A DNA stretch of 64,000 bases, taken from positions 1 through 64,000 of the forward strand of contig VGPD01000003.1 of the NCBI GenBank assembly GCA_016875635.1, read 5' to 3'. Shown piece after piece: positions 26,252 to 35,150 of this stretch (position 1 is its first letter; every line of letters starts with the position of its first letter). The notes beneath the pieces were generated by a model. The model was not told the DNA's origin. It made no database searches and worked only from the letters and a program-made list of their open reading frames with translations. Source of the stretch: Chloroflexota bacterium (GTDB lineage Bacteria; Chloroflexota; Dehalococcoidia; UBA2979). Both the position numbers and the translations under genes were made by a program.

Positions 26252-26995
26252 ATGGGACGCTTCGATGACCAGACCGCGGTGATCACCGGGGCGGCGGGTG
26301 GCATCGGACGGGCGACCGCCGTGCGTTTCGCCGCCGACGGCGCGCGCGTCGTCCTCGTCGACCTGTCCGGCACCGCCCTCGAGGAGAGCGCAGTCGCCGT
26401 CGAGCGCGCGGGCGGCGCCGCCCACATCGTGCCCGCCGACGTCACGAAGGCGGCCGACGTCCGCGCCTACGTCGCCGAGGCGGAACGGCTCACCGGTCGC
26501 ATCGACCACTTCTTCAACAACGCCGGCATCCTCGGCCCCGTGACCTCGATGTTCGACTACCCCGAGGAGGCCTTCGACCGCGTGATCGATGTGAACGTGA
26601 AGGGCGTCTGGCTCGGCATGCGCGAGGTGGCGCGGGCGATGCTGCGCCGCGGCGGCGGCACGATCGTGAACACCGCCTCGATCGCCGGTTTGCAGGGCAC
26701 GCCAACGCTCTTCGCCTACGGCGCGAGCAAGCACGCTGTCATCGGCATGACGAAGTCGGCCGCGCTCGCCCTCGGCACCCGCGGCATCCGCGTCAACGCC
26801 GTCTGTCCCGCCGTCATCGAAACCAGCATGGGCACCGAACTCGCGCGCGGCGCGAACCCGGACGACCCGCAGGCCGCGATGAAGCGCATGGGCGACGCCT
26901 ACCCGATGGGCCGCGTCGGCAGTCCCGAAGAGGTCGCCGCGCTCGTCACGTTCCTCTGCTCGAAGGACGCCTCGTTCATCACCGGCGGCATCTAA
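26252..26995 (+). CDS. Short-chain dehydrogenase/reductase, C-terminus cut by TAA
   Basis: Canonical SDR with TGAAGGIG, NNAG, NTASIAG and YGASK. The frame stops at TAA 26993-26995 within ITGGI-*-TVDGGTRAR, where the family has a Tyr or Leu (ITGGIYTVDGG). The same frame stays open for nine more codons to TAG 27023-27025. The protein therefore loses only its last ten residues, including the DGG turn that helps form the C-terminal dimer edge and cofactor site. It may be impaired or the TAA may be an assembly error. Confidence 0.88.
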   Translation: MGRFDDQTAVITGAAGGIGRATAVRFAADGARVVLVDLSGTALEESAVAVERAGGAAHIVPADVTKAADVRAYVAEAERLTGRIDHFFNNAGILGPVTSMFDYPEEAFDRVIDVNVKGVWLGMREVARAMLRRGGGTIVNTASIAGLQGTPTLFAYGASKHAVIGMTKSAALALGTRGIRVNAVCPAVIETSMGTELARGANPDDPQAAMKRMGDAYPMGRVGSPEEVAALVTFLCSKDASFITGGI

Positions 26996-27050
26996 ACCGT
27001 GGACGGCGGGACGCGGGCGCGGTAGCGGGATGCGAGGAAGGGAGACATCG

Positions 27051-27437
27051 ATGGCGGGCGTCAACGCGCAGGGTCTCCTGCAAATCGCCATGAACGTGAA
27101 AGACATCGACCGCGCTGTCGCCTTCTACCGCGACGTGCTGGGGTTGCCCTTCCTCTTCCAGGCGGGCAACCTCGCCTTCTTCGACCTCAACGGCGTCCGT
27201 CTCATGCTCGACATCCCCGAGGACGGGCGCTTCGACCATCCCGGCTCGCCCCTCTACTTCCGCGTCGCGGATATCCAGGCCGGCCACGCCGCCCTCGTCG
27301 CGAAGGGCGTGACGATCGAGGGCGCAGGCCCGCACATCGTCCACAGGGACGCCTCGATGGAACTGTGGATGACGTTCTTCAACGACGGCGAGGGCAACCT
27401 GCACGCCCTCGCCTCGGAAGTGCCGTTGAAGATGTAG
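27051..27437 (+). CDS. VOC-family protein (glyoxalase/dioxygenase fold)
   Basis: 128-aa vicinal-oxygen-chelate protein: AMNVKDIDRAVAFYRDVLGL and a second beta-alpha-beta half from LYFRVADIQAGHAALV, ending WMTFFNDGEGNLHALAS. Metal-ligand positions are partly visible (E in EGNLHAL). ATG 27051 has GAAGGGAG upstream and is chosen over the ATG seven codons earlier. Function beyond the fold is unknown. It follows the SDR with 25 bp from the extended stop. Confidence 0.85.
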   Translation: MAGVNAQGLLQIAMNVKDIDRAVAFYRDVLGLPFLFQAGNLAFFDLNGVRLMLDIPEDGRFDHPGSPLYFRVADIQAGHAALVAKGVTIEGAGPHIVHRDASMELWMTFFNDGEGNLHALASEVPLKM

Positions 27438-27440
27438 CCG

Positions 27441-28670
27441 CTATCGCGTGACGGTGCCCCGCGGTCCGTGAATGAACGGCAACGCGACGACGTCCGCCGG
27501 TTGCGGCACCCCATCGGTGTCCACGATCACGCGCAACAGGTCGGGCGGCAGATAGGCGAGCGCAATCCCTGTGCCCCGCGCTGGCGAGAACGCGCCGGCC
27601 ACGCACGCGCCGAGATCGCCACCCGCACCGGTGATCCTCGACCCCCGCTTCGCGAGCCGCGGGCCGTCCATCCGCAGCCCACACAGCATTCGCTCGACGC
27701 CCGCGGCCCGCACCGCGCGCAACGCCTCGACGCCGGGGAAGACGCGTGGCCCGGCCGCATCTTCGAGGTCGACCAGGTCGCCGAGGCCGGCGTGGTACGG
27801 AGTCGCCGGGGACGGCGTCTCGCCCGGCGCCTCGATCACCCCCGCCTCGATCCGCATCGTGTCCCAGGCGGCGAGCCCCGCGGGGACGATGCCGGACACA
27901 GTCGCGTTCTCCCACAGGTGTTCACCCACCTCGGGCGCAACGAGGAACCAGAACGTCTCCTCGCCCACCTCGGACGTGTGCGCGACGAGCGCCCGCCACC
28001 CGCCAAGCAACACCTCGTGCGCCTCGCCCGCCGGGACCGCGTTGGGAATGTTGCCCACCACCCGTTCGAGCAGTGACGCGGCCTTCGGACCGGCGACGGC
28101 GAGCAGCACGGACTCCGCCATCCGGTCGCGCACCTCCACGTCCTTGCCCGGACGGACGGCCGCCACAATCGCCTCGCGCAACCGCACCTGCGTGCGCGGC
28201 CCGCTCATCACGAACCAGCGCCCCACGTCGAGGTGGCACGCGGTCGCGATGTCCAGCACCGTCCCGTCCTCGCGGCACGCGACCAGCCGCGCGATCGCCC
28301 CTACTGGCACCCGCCGCGCGTCCGTCGCGAACACCCGCGCGAGCACCTCGGCCGCCGCCTCGCCGGTCACGTAGTACCGCCCGACATGCGAGTGGTCCCA
28401 GATCACGGCGGACTCGCGGGCGGCCTGCTGCTCGTCGTAGGTGCCGCCGTACCAGAGCGGGAGCGTCCAGCCGTGCACCGGCGCGGGGTGCCAGCCCGCC
28501 TTCATGTGCAGGTGCGCGAGGCTCAGGACGTTCGTCCGCTCTCCCGCCAGGCCCGAGGTGTGGATATGACCGTCCTCGGCGACCTCGGACTCATCGAACG
28601 CGGGACGCGCGGGGACATCCTGCTTCGAGATCACGGGGAGGAGGTCGTCCGGGTCGATGAAACTCGTCAC
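27441..28670 (-). CDS. GcvT-like folate-binding aminomethyltransferase family protein
   Basis: 409-aa member of the glycine-cleavage T/DmdA/sarcosine dehydrogenase-C family, which transfers a one-carbon unit to tetrahydrofolate. Segments ESAVIWDHSHVGRYYVTG and LPYHAGLGDLVDLEDA-like regions and a C-terminal beta-barrel ending are present. GTG 28670 overlaps the TGA of the MBL gene (GTGA), so the two are translationally coupled. The methyl donor cannot be predicted; DmdA-like demethylases are one candidate family. Confidence 0.8.
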   Translation of the reverse strand: MTSFIDPDDLLPVISKQDVPARPAFDESEVAEDGHIHTSGLAGERTNVLSLAHLHMKAGWHPAPVHGWTLPLWYGGTYDEQQAARESAVIWDHSHVGRYYVTGEAAAEVLARVFATDARRVPVGAIARLVACREDGTVLDIATACHLDVGRWFVMSGPRTQVRLREAIVAAVRPGKDVEVRDRMAESVLLAVAGPKAASLLERVVGNIPNAVPAGEAHEVLLGGWRALVAHTSEVGEETFWFLVAPEVGEHLWENATVSGIVPAGLAAWDTMRIEAGVIEAPGETPSPATPYHAGLGDLVDLEDAAGPRVFPGVEALRAVRAAGVERMLCGLRMDGPRLAKRGSRITGAGGDLGACVAGAFSPARGTGIALAYLPPDLLRVIVDTDGVPQPADVVALPFIHGPRGTVTR

Positions 28671-29578
28671 GAGGCGTGCCCGTGCGGTTCGCCAGCGTGG
28701 GGATGCGCATGGGGCGTGTGCGGCGCCTCGTCCATCCACTTGCGATGGCCCTCCACGGTACGGATCATCCGGCCGACCCCGGGGTACGGCCCGTGGCAGA
28801 AGGCGATCAGCGCGCCCGCCTCGATGCACTCGTCCATCAGCCGCTTCTTCGTCTCCAGCGACACCAGCGGGAGGATGTCGAGCCCGGAGACCCACGGCGT
28901 GCGCTCCAGCTGGACGCGGTGCTGCGCGAGGTCCCCGAGGTAGACGCCCCACTCCTGCCCGCTTCGGATCACCACCGTGCTGTGCCCCTCGGTGTGCCCC
29001 GGCGCGGGCACGAAGATCACTTCGTCCGTGATCGCGCGTTCCCCCTCGATCAGGTCGAGGCGGTCCGCGATCGGGTCGAGGTTGCGCGCCAGATAGGTGG
29101 CGCGGGTGCGCTCGTTCGGGTGGGTGGCGTCGCGCCACTCGGTGGCGCTCATCACGTAGGTCGCGTTCGGGAACGTGGGGGAGAGCGTGCCCGCGCCATC
29201 GACCGAGGTGTTCCACCCGCAGTGGTCGGCGTGCAGGTGCGTGTTCACAACCACATCGATCTCCGACGGCCCGACGCCGATCGCGGCGAGCGAGGTCAGT
29301 AGCGTCCCCTCGGAGGCGGGCGAGGAGGAGTCGCGGTCGCCCGGCTTCCCGCCCACGCCGGTCTCGATCAGGATCGTCTTACCCAGGGAGCGGAGCAGCA
29401 GGCAGTTGAGGCCGAGCGTGAGCCGGTACTGAGGGTCGAGCGGCCCGCTCTGCCGCTCCCACATCACCCGGGGCACCACGCCGAACACCGCCCCGGCGTC
29501 GTAGAAGTAGTCGCCGTCGCTCACGACGGCGAACTCGACCCCGCCGACCTGGTACCGCGCGCCACTGGGTATAGTCAT
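28667..29578 (-). CDS. MBL-fold metallo-hydrolase with His-rich tail
   Basis: 303 aa. The HxHxDH motif is NTHLHADHCG near residue 119, with further ligands in APGHTEGHS and at GDLAQHR and CHGPYPG. It likely binds two Zn ions and hydrolyses a lactone or thioester (AHL-lactonase-like). The last ~20 residues (HTPHAHPHAGEPHGHAS) are strikingly His-rich. ATG 29578 is preferred (GGAGG 7 nt upstream). The 200-bp gap to ilvE is a divergent promoter region. Confidence 0.9.
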   Translation of the reverse strand: MTIPSGARYQVGGVEFAVVSDGDYFYDAGAVFGVVPRVMWERQSGPLDPQYRLTLGLNCLLLRSLGKTILIETGVGGKPGDRDSSSPASEGTLLTSLAAIGVGPSEIDVVVNTHLHADHCGWNTSVDGAGTLSPTFPNATYVMSATEWRDATHPNERTRATYLARNLDPIADRLDLIEGERAITDEVIFVPAPGHTEGHSTVVIRSGQEWGVYLGDLAQHRVQLERTPWVSGLDILPLVSLETKKRLMDECIEAGALIAFCHGPYPGVGRMIRTVEGHRKWMDEAPHTPHAHPHAGEPHGHAS

Positions 29579-29780
29579 CAGGGCCTCCGCCTGCCGGACA
29601 GGCACCTCGCAGGATAGGCGCGGGGAGCGGCTCGCCCTACCTCCGGCCCCCGGTGACCGGGCACGCCTTGCCGGGCCGTGCCGCGCTCCGTATCCTCGAC
29701 CACTCTCGGGGCCTGCACGGCCCCGACCTCCGCACCCGCCGCAGCCCCGTCGAGGGCCGGCGACTCAAAGGAGCCGCTCG
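29579..29780. other. Divergent intergenic region upstream of ilvE
   Basis: About 200 bp between the MBL hydrolase (minus) and ilvE (plus). Promoters for both should lie here, but I cannot place boxes with confidence. AAAGGAG before ATG 29781 is the ilvE ribosome site. Confidence 0.5.
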
Positions 29781-30719
29781 ATGGCCACACCCATGGCGTT
29801 CTTCCGGGGTCAGATCGTCCCGCTGGAACAGGCGAACATCAATGTGATGACCCACGCCTTCAACTACGGGACGGCGGTATTCGAGGGCGTCCGCGGGAAC
29901 TGGAACGCCGAGCAGGACCAGTTGTACCTGTTCAAGGTCAGGGAACACGTCCAGCGCATCCGCCAGAGTGCGAAGATCATGCGCATGGGCCTCCGCTTCA
30001 GCGACGACGAGGCCGCCGACATCATCCAGCAGGTGGTGGAGAAGTCCGGCTTCAAGGAGGACGTCTACGTCCGCCCCATGATCTACATGTCCGCGGAGGT
30101 CGTGGGCGTGCGCATGCACAACCTCGAATGGGACTTCCTCGTCTACGTCACGCCGTTCGGCGCGTACCTGGACCCGGACCAGGGCGCCCGCTGCGCCACC
30201 TCCTCCTGGCGGCGCGTGGACGACACCTCGATCCCCGTGCGGGCGAAGGTGAACGGCCTCTACGTCAACAACGCGATGGCCAAGAGCGAGGCCCAACTCA
30301 ACGGCTTCGACGAGGCGATCATGCTCAACCAGGACGGCCACGTCTCCGAGGGCTCCGGCGAAAACATCGTCATGGTCCGCAACGGGAAACTGATCACGCC
30401 GTCGCCGAGCGACAACATCCTCGAGGGCATCACCCTCGAAACCGCGCTCGAACTTGCGGCGCGCGAGATGGGCCTCGGCGTTGAGCGCCGCTCGATCGAC
30501 CGCTCCGAGCTCTACATCGCCGACGAGATCTTCATGACCGGCACCGCCGCCCACCTCACCCCGGTGGTCGAGGTCGACCGCGTCCCCGTCGGCGACGGCC
30601 GGCCGGGCCCGATCGCGAAGCGGCTCCAGTCGCTCTACTTCAGCAGCATCACCGGTCGCCAGCCGGCGTACAACTCATGGCTCACGCCCGTGTACGCCCG
30701 CGCGGGCGTCCGCGCGTAG
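29781..30719 (+). CDS. ilvE: Branched-chain amino acid aminotransferase
   Basis: 312-aa class IV aminotransferase that converts the 2-oxo acids of Val, Leu and Ile to the amino acids with glutamate. The early segment NINVMTHAFNYGTAVFEGVR, the PLP lysine region RAKVNGLYVNNAMAKSEA and the end segment FMTGTAAHLTPVVEVD are all diagnostic. ATG 29781 has AAAGGAG 7 nt upstream. Its placement before the ilv-leu cluster fits the pathway, but several unrelated genes lie between. Confidence 0.95.
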   Translation: MATPMAFFRGQIVPLEQANINVMTHAFNYGTAVFEGVRGNWNAEQDQLYLFKVREHVQRIRQSAKIMRMGLRFSDDEAADIIQQVVEKSGFKEDVYVRPMIYMSAEVVGVRMHNLEWDFLVYVTPFGAYLDPDQGARCATSSWRRVDDTSIPVRAKVNGLYVNNAMAKSEAQLNGFDEAIMLNQDGHVSEGSGENIVMVRNGKLITPSPSDNILEGITLETALELAAREMGLGVERRSIDRSELYIADEIFMTGTAAHLTPVVEVDRVPVGDGRPGPIAKRLQSLYFSSITGRQPAYNSWLTPVYARAGVRA

Positions 30720-30818
30720 CGTCCAGGCCGCGCCACCGATCACGCCGCCCGTAGCCAGCCGGGCGCGTAGACTCGGAGGCGCGGCATCCACGCTCCCGGG
30801 CGGGCCGCGGGAGGTCTG

Positions 30819-31724
30819 TTGCACTACCAGCCACCTCGGACGCTGGGCCTGATGATGGGCGGCGTGCTGGTCGCATGGGCGATCGCCGTCGCCGTGCTGC
30901 TCGCCGTTTTCGCCCACGGGCGGAGCACCGACCTCGCGACCGTGGGGGCGTGGCTCGGCGTCGGGTGCGCGGGCACGCTCGCCGCGCTCTTCGTCTACTG
31001 GACGATGGCCCTCGCCTCGCTCCGTTACACGGTCGACCGCAACGGCCTGGTCATCGCGTGGGCCGGCATCCGGCAGGTCGTCCCCCTGCAGGCGATCGAG
31101 CGCCTCGTGCCGGGGACCTCGCTGGAGGTGCCGAAGGTGCGCGGGATCTCGTGGTACGGCTACCACATCGGCAGCGCCGAGATCCGCCGGATCGGGTCGG
31201 TGCTCTTCTACTCCACGCACCAGGCGCCGGAGCAGGTCCTGTACGTCATGACCAACGAGCGCAACTACGCCATCTCCGTCCCGGACCCCGCCGCATTCGC
31301 CCGTGAGATCCAGGTGCGTCAGGACCTCGGGCCCACCGCCGAGGTCACCCACCACCTCGAGCAGACGCTGCCGACCCTGCAGGGGTTCTGGCACGACCGC
31401 CGCGCGCTCCTGCTGCTCACGGCCTGTGCCGCGCTCGCCGTGGCCAACGCGGTGCTCCTCGGCGTGCGCTACGGCTCGCTGCCCGAGGTGCTGCCTTACG
31501 TCTTCCCCCCCGGCGACCCGCAACCACTCGCGGATGCCGCCCTCCGCTCGCGCCTGATCGATGTGCCGCGCGCCGCCGCCGCCGTCCTCGGCCTGGACGT
31601 CGCGCTGGCGCTCGCCTTCGCCCTCTGGGACCGCGTCGCCTCCTACACCGTGCTGATGGCAGGTGTCGGGGTCCAGGTCGCGCTGCTCGCGTCGCTCGGC
31701 GTCGCCCTGGCGCGCGCCTCGTGA
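30819..31724 (+). CDS. PH-domain-containing membrane protein
   Basis: 301 aa with TTG start at 30819 (GGGAGG upstream). Two N-terminal helices, then a bacterial PH-like domain around residues 68-160 (LRYTVDRNGLVIAWAGIRQVVPL...LYVMTNERNYAISVPDPAAF), then two or three C-terminal helices. Resembles YdbT/DUF304-type proteins. Function unknown. The last four bases overlap the next start (GTGA). Confidence 0.8.
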   Translation: MHYQPPRTLGLMMGGVLVAWAIAVAVLLAVFAHGRSTDLATVGAWLGVGCAGTLAALFVYWTMALASLRYTVDRNGLVIAWAGIRQVVPLQAIERLVPGTSLEVPKVRGISWYGYHIGSAEIRRIGSVLFYSTHQAPEQVLYVMTNERNYAISVPDPAAFAREIQVRQDLGPTAEVTHHLEQTLPTLQGFWHDRRALLLLTACAALAVANAVLLGVRYGSLPEVLPYVFPPGDPQPLADAALRSRLIDVPRAAAAVLGLDVALALAFALWDRVASYTVLMAGVGVQVALLASLGVALARAS

Positions 31725-32908
31725 CGGACGTCGAGGTCATCGTCGTCGGGGCCGGGCCGGGCGGGAGCACGGCCGCACGAGGGATCGCCGCCGCTGGCGC
31801 CTCCGTGCTGCTCCTCGACCGCGCGAAGTTTCCACGCGACAAGCCCTGTGGCGGTGGCGTGACCGTCCGTGGCGCGAACATCCTTCCGTTCTCCATCGAC
31901 CCGGTCGTCGAGGACATCGTCACCGCCGCCCGCATGCGGCTCCGCGAGCGGCGCGAGGTCACGCGCGACGCGAAGGCCCCGCTGACGTACATGACCCAGC
32001 GACGCCGGTTGGACGCGTTCCTCGTCGAGAAGGCACAGGCCGCCGGCGTCGAGTTCCGCGACGGCCAGACCGTGACCGACGTGACACGCCACGCCGACGG
32101 CACCTTCGAAGTCCGCACGAAGGATGGGACGCACCAGGCGCGCGTGGTCATCGGCGCGGATGGCGCGAACGGCATTGTCGGCAACCGCCTCGGCTACGAG
32201 GCCGCGGGCGAGAGCGCCGTCGCGCTGGAGGGGAATATTGCGTTCCCCGGCGGCGTGCCGGCGGAGTTCCGCGGCAAGGTCACGCTGAACTTCGGCCACG
32301 TCCCCGGCGGGTACGGCTGGGTCTTCCCGAAGGGCGACCACATCAACGTCGGCGTCGGCGGGTGGAAGGAGGCGGCGGGCCCAATCCTGCGTCCGGCGCT
32401 CCGGCGTCTCTGCCGCACCTACGGCCTCGACTTCGACACGGTCACCAACCTGCGCGGCCATCACCTCCCGATGCAGCGACGCGGGATGGTGATCGCCGCG
32501 GCCGGGTCGGCCGTCGTCGGTGACGCCGCCGGCCTCGTCGACCCGCTCTCCGGCGAGGGCATCACCGCCGCGCTCCTGTCCGGGACCGCCGTTGCGCCCG
32601 CCGTGCGCGACTACCTCGACGGCCACGTGCCGACGCTCGCCGGCTACCAGGCAACCCTCGCGCGGGAGTACCTGCCGGAGTTCGAGGCGTCCCGTGCGCT
32701 GATGGAGATCTTCAACGTGAACCCGGCGCCGTTCGTCTGGATGCTCCAGCACCTCGGGCCGTTCTGGGACGGCGCCGTCCGGATGATCCGCGGCGAGGTG
32801 ACCTACCTCGACCTCACGCACGTCGCGGGGCCCGTGAGTTACGCCCTGCTCGGCCCCACGGCGAAGGTCAGCCGCCTGATCACCGCGCGCCGCGTGCCGC
32901 GCGGCTGA
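31721..32908 (+). CDS. Geranylgeranyl reductase family FAD-dependent oxidoreductase
   Basis: 395 aa. The N-terminal Rossmann motif VVGAGPGGSTAARGIA with LLLDRAKFPRDKPCGGGV is typical of GGR/UbiH-like reductases, and the second motif GDAAGLVDPLSGEGITAAL matches the FAD-ribityl site. Members reduce polyprenyl chains of chlorophyll, archaeal lipids or menaquinone (MenJ). The GTG start overlaps the preceding stop. Menaquinone tail reduction is a reasonable guess with the etf:menaquinone machinery in the window, but it is only a guess. Confidence 0.85.
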   Translation: MTDVEVIVVGAGPGGSTAARGIAAAGASVLLLDRAKFPRDKPCGGGVTVRGANILPFSIDPVVEDIVTAARMRLRERREVTRDAKAPLTYMTQRRRLDAFLVEKAQAAGVEFRDGQTVTDVTRHADGTFEVRTKDGTHQARVVIGADGANGIVGNRLGYEAAGESAVALEGNIAFPGGVPAEFRGKVTLNFGHVPGGYGWVFPKGDHINVGVGGWKEAAGPILRPALRRLCRTYGLDFDTVTNLRGHHLPMQRRGMVIAAAGSAVVGDAAGLVDPLSGEGITAALLSGTAVAPAVRDYLDGHVPTLAGYQATLAREYLPEFEASRALMEIFNVNPAPFVWMLQHLGPFWDGAVRMIRGEVTYLDLTHVAGPVSYALLGPTAKVSRLITARRVPRG

Positions 32909-32921
32909 CCGAGGCTGCGCT

Positions 32922-34487
32922 GTGCGCCCCCCGGACTGGGCCCTACGAGTACTTCGACGGGTCGGGCGCGTACGCGAAGAACATCACGCGCGCCTCGACG
33001 CCGGCCGGGGCGCCATTCGAGGCGCCGCGCTGGCGCTCGCCGTCGTGGGCGTCCTCGGTGCGGGATGCGGCCTCGCGAGGAACGTGCCGGCAACACCGGC
33101 CGAAGAAGCGGTGTTTCGGCCGGGGAAGACGGAGACCGCGACGCCGGCCAGCACCGCGCCATCGCTCCCGGCGGGGCAGGTGGAGCAGGCGCTGCGCGAG
33201 GTGATCTGCTGGTACGAGAACGCCTCGAAGGCCCGTGCCTGCCTGCCTCCGGGCGAGGCGAGCGCGCGCGTGCTGGAGTCGATCGGCGCGTCAGGCGACC
33301 GGCGGTTCATCGCGCCGCTGGTGGACATGCTCTGGCTCGACCTCGGCTGGGAGCGGCCCGTGCGTGAGGCGCTGGAGCAGGTGAGCGGCCAGCGCTACGC
33401 GACCGCCGCCGAGTGGTACGCCGCCATCGAACGCGACCCGCCACCGCTGCCGGACGGCTACGGCGAATGGAAGGGACGGCTCCTCAGCCTGATCGACACT
33501 CGCTACCTCGACCTCGTACCCAAAGACGGGAGCGGTGTCCGCCCCGAACGATTGGTCTGGGGCTTCGGCGACACCCGCAGCCCGACGACCACCACCACGA
33601 AGGTGATCAGGGCGACCGAGGAACGCTACCTCGCGGCAACGGATGTCGTGTTCGGGGTGCGCCTCAACGAGGCCTCACGCGCCTACCCGGAACGGATCAT
33701 CGCCTGGCATGGCGTGGTACAGGACCGTGCCGGCGACAGCGAGATCGTGGTGTTCCACTGCCTGCCCTGCGGCGGCGTGGCCGCCTACCGGCGCGCAGCC
33801 TCGGACGGAAGGTCATACACGTTCGGCGTCGCAAACCTGGTCACCGGCTCACGGCGCCTCCTCTTCGACGCGGAGACGATGAGCCTGTGGGACCCCGTCA
33901 GCGGACGCGCGGTGGCCGGCCCGCTCGCCGCGAAGAACGTCGCACTCACGCCGCTCGCTATCACGCGCACCACATGGGGCGAATGGAAGGACCGCTATCC
34001 GACCGGCGCCGTGCTCGCGCTCGATACCGGCTTCGTGCGCGACTACGCCGAAGGCGCCGCGCTGCGGGCCGAGGGCGGGCTTGAGCGCCCGCAGTTCCCG
34101 GCCGGCAGCCTCGACTCCCGCCTCCCCGCGAAGATGCGGGTAATCGGTGTGAACCTCGGCGGCGTCTGGCGTGCCTATCCCGTCGACGCAGTCGAGCAGG
34201 CCCGAGTCGTGCAGGAGACGATCGCGGGCGTCACCGTCGTCCTCGTCTCCGCCGGGCCGGGCAAGGGCGTGCAGGCGTATGACGCGCAGGGCACCCGCTT
34301 CGATCGCGTCACCGGCGCCGGGGCCGCCCTCGAAGTCTCCGACCGGGACGGCGGGCGCTGGTTCGTCGACGACGAGCGGCTGCTGAACACGCGCAACAGC
34401 CGGGTGCGGCCCGCGCTCCCCTCGGCGCACCTCTGGTGGTTCGCCTGGGCCGGCGCCCACGCGGACACCACCGTCTGGAAGCCCTGA
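32922..34487 (+). CDS. DUF3179 lipoprotein
   Basis: 521 aa with GTG start. A hydrophobic segment and lipobox (VGVLGAGC) lie near residues 35-50. The C-terminal ~300 residues are a DUF3179 domain: VFGVRLNEASRAYPERIIAWHGVVQ, FHCLPCGGVAAYRRA, RRLLFDAETMSLWDPVSGRAV, TTWGEWKDRYPTGAVL. DUF3179 proteins are exported or membrane-anchored with no established activity. The gene follows the GGR gene by 13 bp. Confidence 0.85.
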   Translation: MRPPDWALRVLRRVGRVREEHHARLDAGRGAIRGAALALAVVGVLGAGCGLARNVPATPAEEAVFRPGKTETATPASTAPSLPAGQVEQALREVICWYENASKARACLPPGEASARVLESIGASGDRRFIAPLVDMLWLDLGWERPVREALEQVSGQRYATAAEWYAAIERDPPPLPDGYGEWKGRLLSLIDTRYLDLVPKDGSGVRPERLVWGFGDTRSPTTTTTKVIRATEERYLAATDVVFGVRLNEASRAYPERIIAWHGVVQDRAGDSEIVVFHCLPCGGVAAYRRAASDGRSYTFGVANLVTGSRRLLFDAETMSLWDPVSGRAVAGPLAAKNVALTPLAITRTTWGEWKDRYPTGAVLALDTGFVRDYAEGAALRAEGGLERPQFPAGSLDSRLPAKMRVIGVNLGGVWRAYPVDAVEQARVVQETIAGVTVVLVSAGPGKGVQAYDAQGTRFDRVTGAGAALEVSDRDGGRWFVDDERLLNTRNSRVRPALPSAHLWWFAWAGAHADTTVWKP

Positions 34488-34554
34488 CCCCGGACGGCGC
34501 ATTTCCGCTACCGTGCGCGCATCGGACGAATCCGGTGACGTGGGGGTGACATCG

Positions 34555-34881
34555 ATGATCTACGAGTTGCGCATCTACACGGCGAACCCCGGAAAGATGG
34601 GCGCGCTCCAGGCCCGCTTCCGCGACCACACCGTCCGCCTCTTCGAGAAGCACGGCATTAAGAACGTCGGCTACTGGACGAACTCGATTGGCGGCCGCAG
34701 CGACGAACTCTGGTACATGCTCGGGTTCGAGAGCCTCGCCCAGCGCCAGGCCGCCTGGGCCGCCTTCCAGGCCGACCCCGACTGGCAGAAGGCCCGCGCC
34801 GACTCCGAGAAGGACGGCGCCCTCGTCCACCACATCGAGAACCGGATCATGAACCCTACGGACTTCTCGCCGCTGAAATAG
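34555..34881 (+). CDS. NIPSNAP-family protein
   Basis: 108-aa ferredoxin-like dimeric alpha/beta barrel protein: MIYELRIYTANPGKM at the start and a GYWTNSIGGRSDELWYMLGF middle identify NIPSNAP. Function is unknown. ATG 34555 is chosen for homology, 14 codons inside a longer frame. It precedes the ilv leader region. Confidence 0.88.
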   Translation: MIYELRIYTANPGKMGALQARFRDHTVRLFEKHGIKNVGYWTNSIGGRSDELWYMLGFESLAQRQAAWAAFQADPDWQKARADSEKDGALVHHIENRIMNPTDFSPLK

Positions 34882-34911
34882 GTGGACTTGAGCATCCGGG
34901 ACTTCCCCTAG

Positions 34912-34940
34912 TTGACGGCGCGCCGCCGGTCAGCCACACT
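34912..34940 (+). promoter_or_regulatory. Promoter of the ilvB operon leader
   Basis: TTGACG (34912-34917), 17-bp spacer, CACACT (34935-34940). The expected start site, about 34947, is within a few bases of the leader ATG at 34951, and no ribosome site precedes that ATG, so the leader is leaderless or nearly so. Confidence 0.55.
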
Positions 34941-34950
34941 CAAAAGCGTT

Positions 34951-35034
34951 ATGGCGAATCTGACTTCCCCCCTCGCCGTCTCTGCGCAGGCTGCCACCCT
35001 CGGCGGTCTCCTCCTCGTACTCGTACTTACCTAG
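34951..35034 (+). CDS. ilv attenuator leader peptide (27 aa)
   Basis: ATG 34951 to TAG 35032-35034. The peptide is MANLTSPLAVSAQAATLGG followed by LLLVLVLT. The last eleven sense codons before the stop include six Leu and two Val (CTC GGC GGT CTC CTC CTC GTA CTC GTA CTT ACC). A run of regulatory codons right before the stop, followed by hairpins and then ilvB, is the classical design of ribosome-mediated attenuation. No Ile codon is present, so it would sense Leu and Val. It is too short to be found by length-based gene calling. Confidence 0.75.
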   Translation: MANLTSPLAVSAQAATLGGLLLVLVLT

Positions 35035-35087
35035 GCGGCGCCTGCTCTCGCAGACGTCGCCTGTGCCGCTCGCGTGTCGAGCGGTTT
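35033..35087 (+). terminator. Hairpins downstream of the ilv leader (attenuator candidate)
   Basis: First stem-loop 35033-35062 (AGGCG...CGCCT with an inner CTGC/GCAG stem). Second stem-loop at 35065-35072/35078-35085 (GCCGCTCG / CGAGCGGT, loop CGTGT) is followed by TTT. The T-run is short, so intrinsic termination would be weak. Confidence 0.45.
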
Positions 35088-35150
35088 CCGCGTATCCCCC
35101 GGACGTGAACCGCGCGGCCTGACCGCGCACCGCCAGCGAAGGACCCTCCG

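Noticed and set aside
30720..30818. Possible leader peptide after ilvE
   Set aside because: The following gene is a PH-domain protein and no run of branched-chain codons is present.
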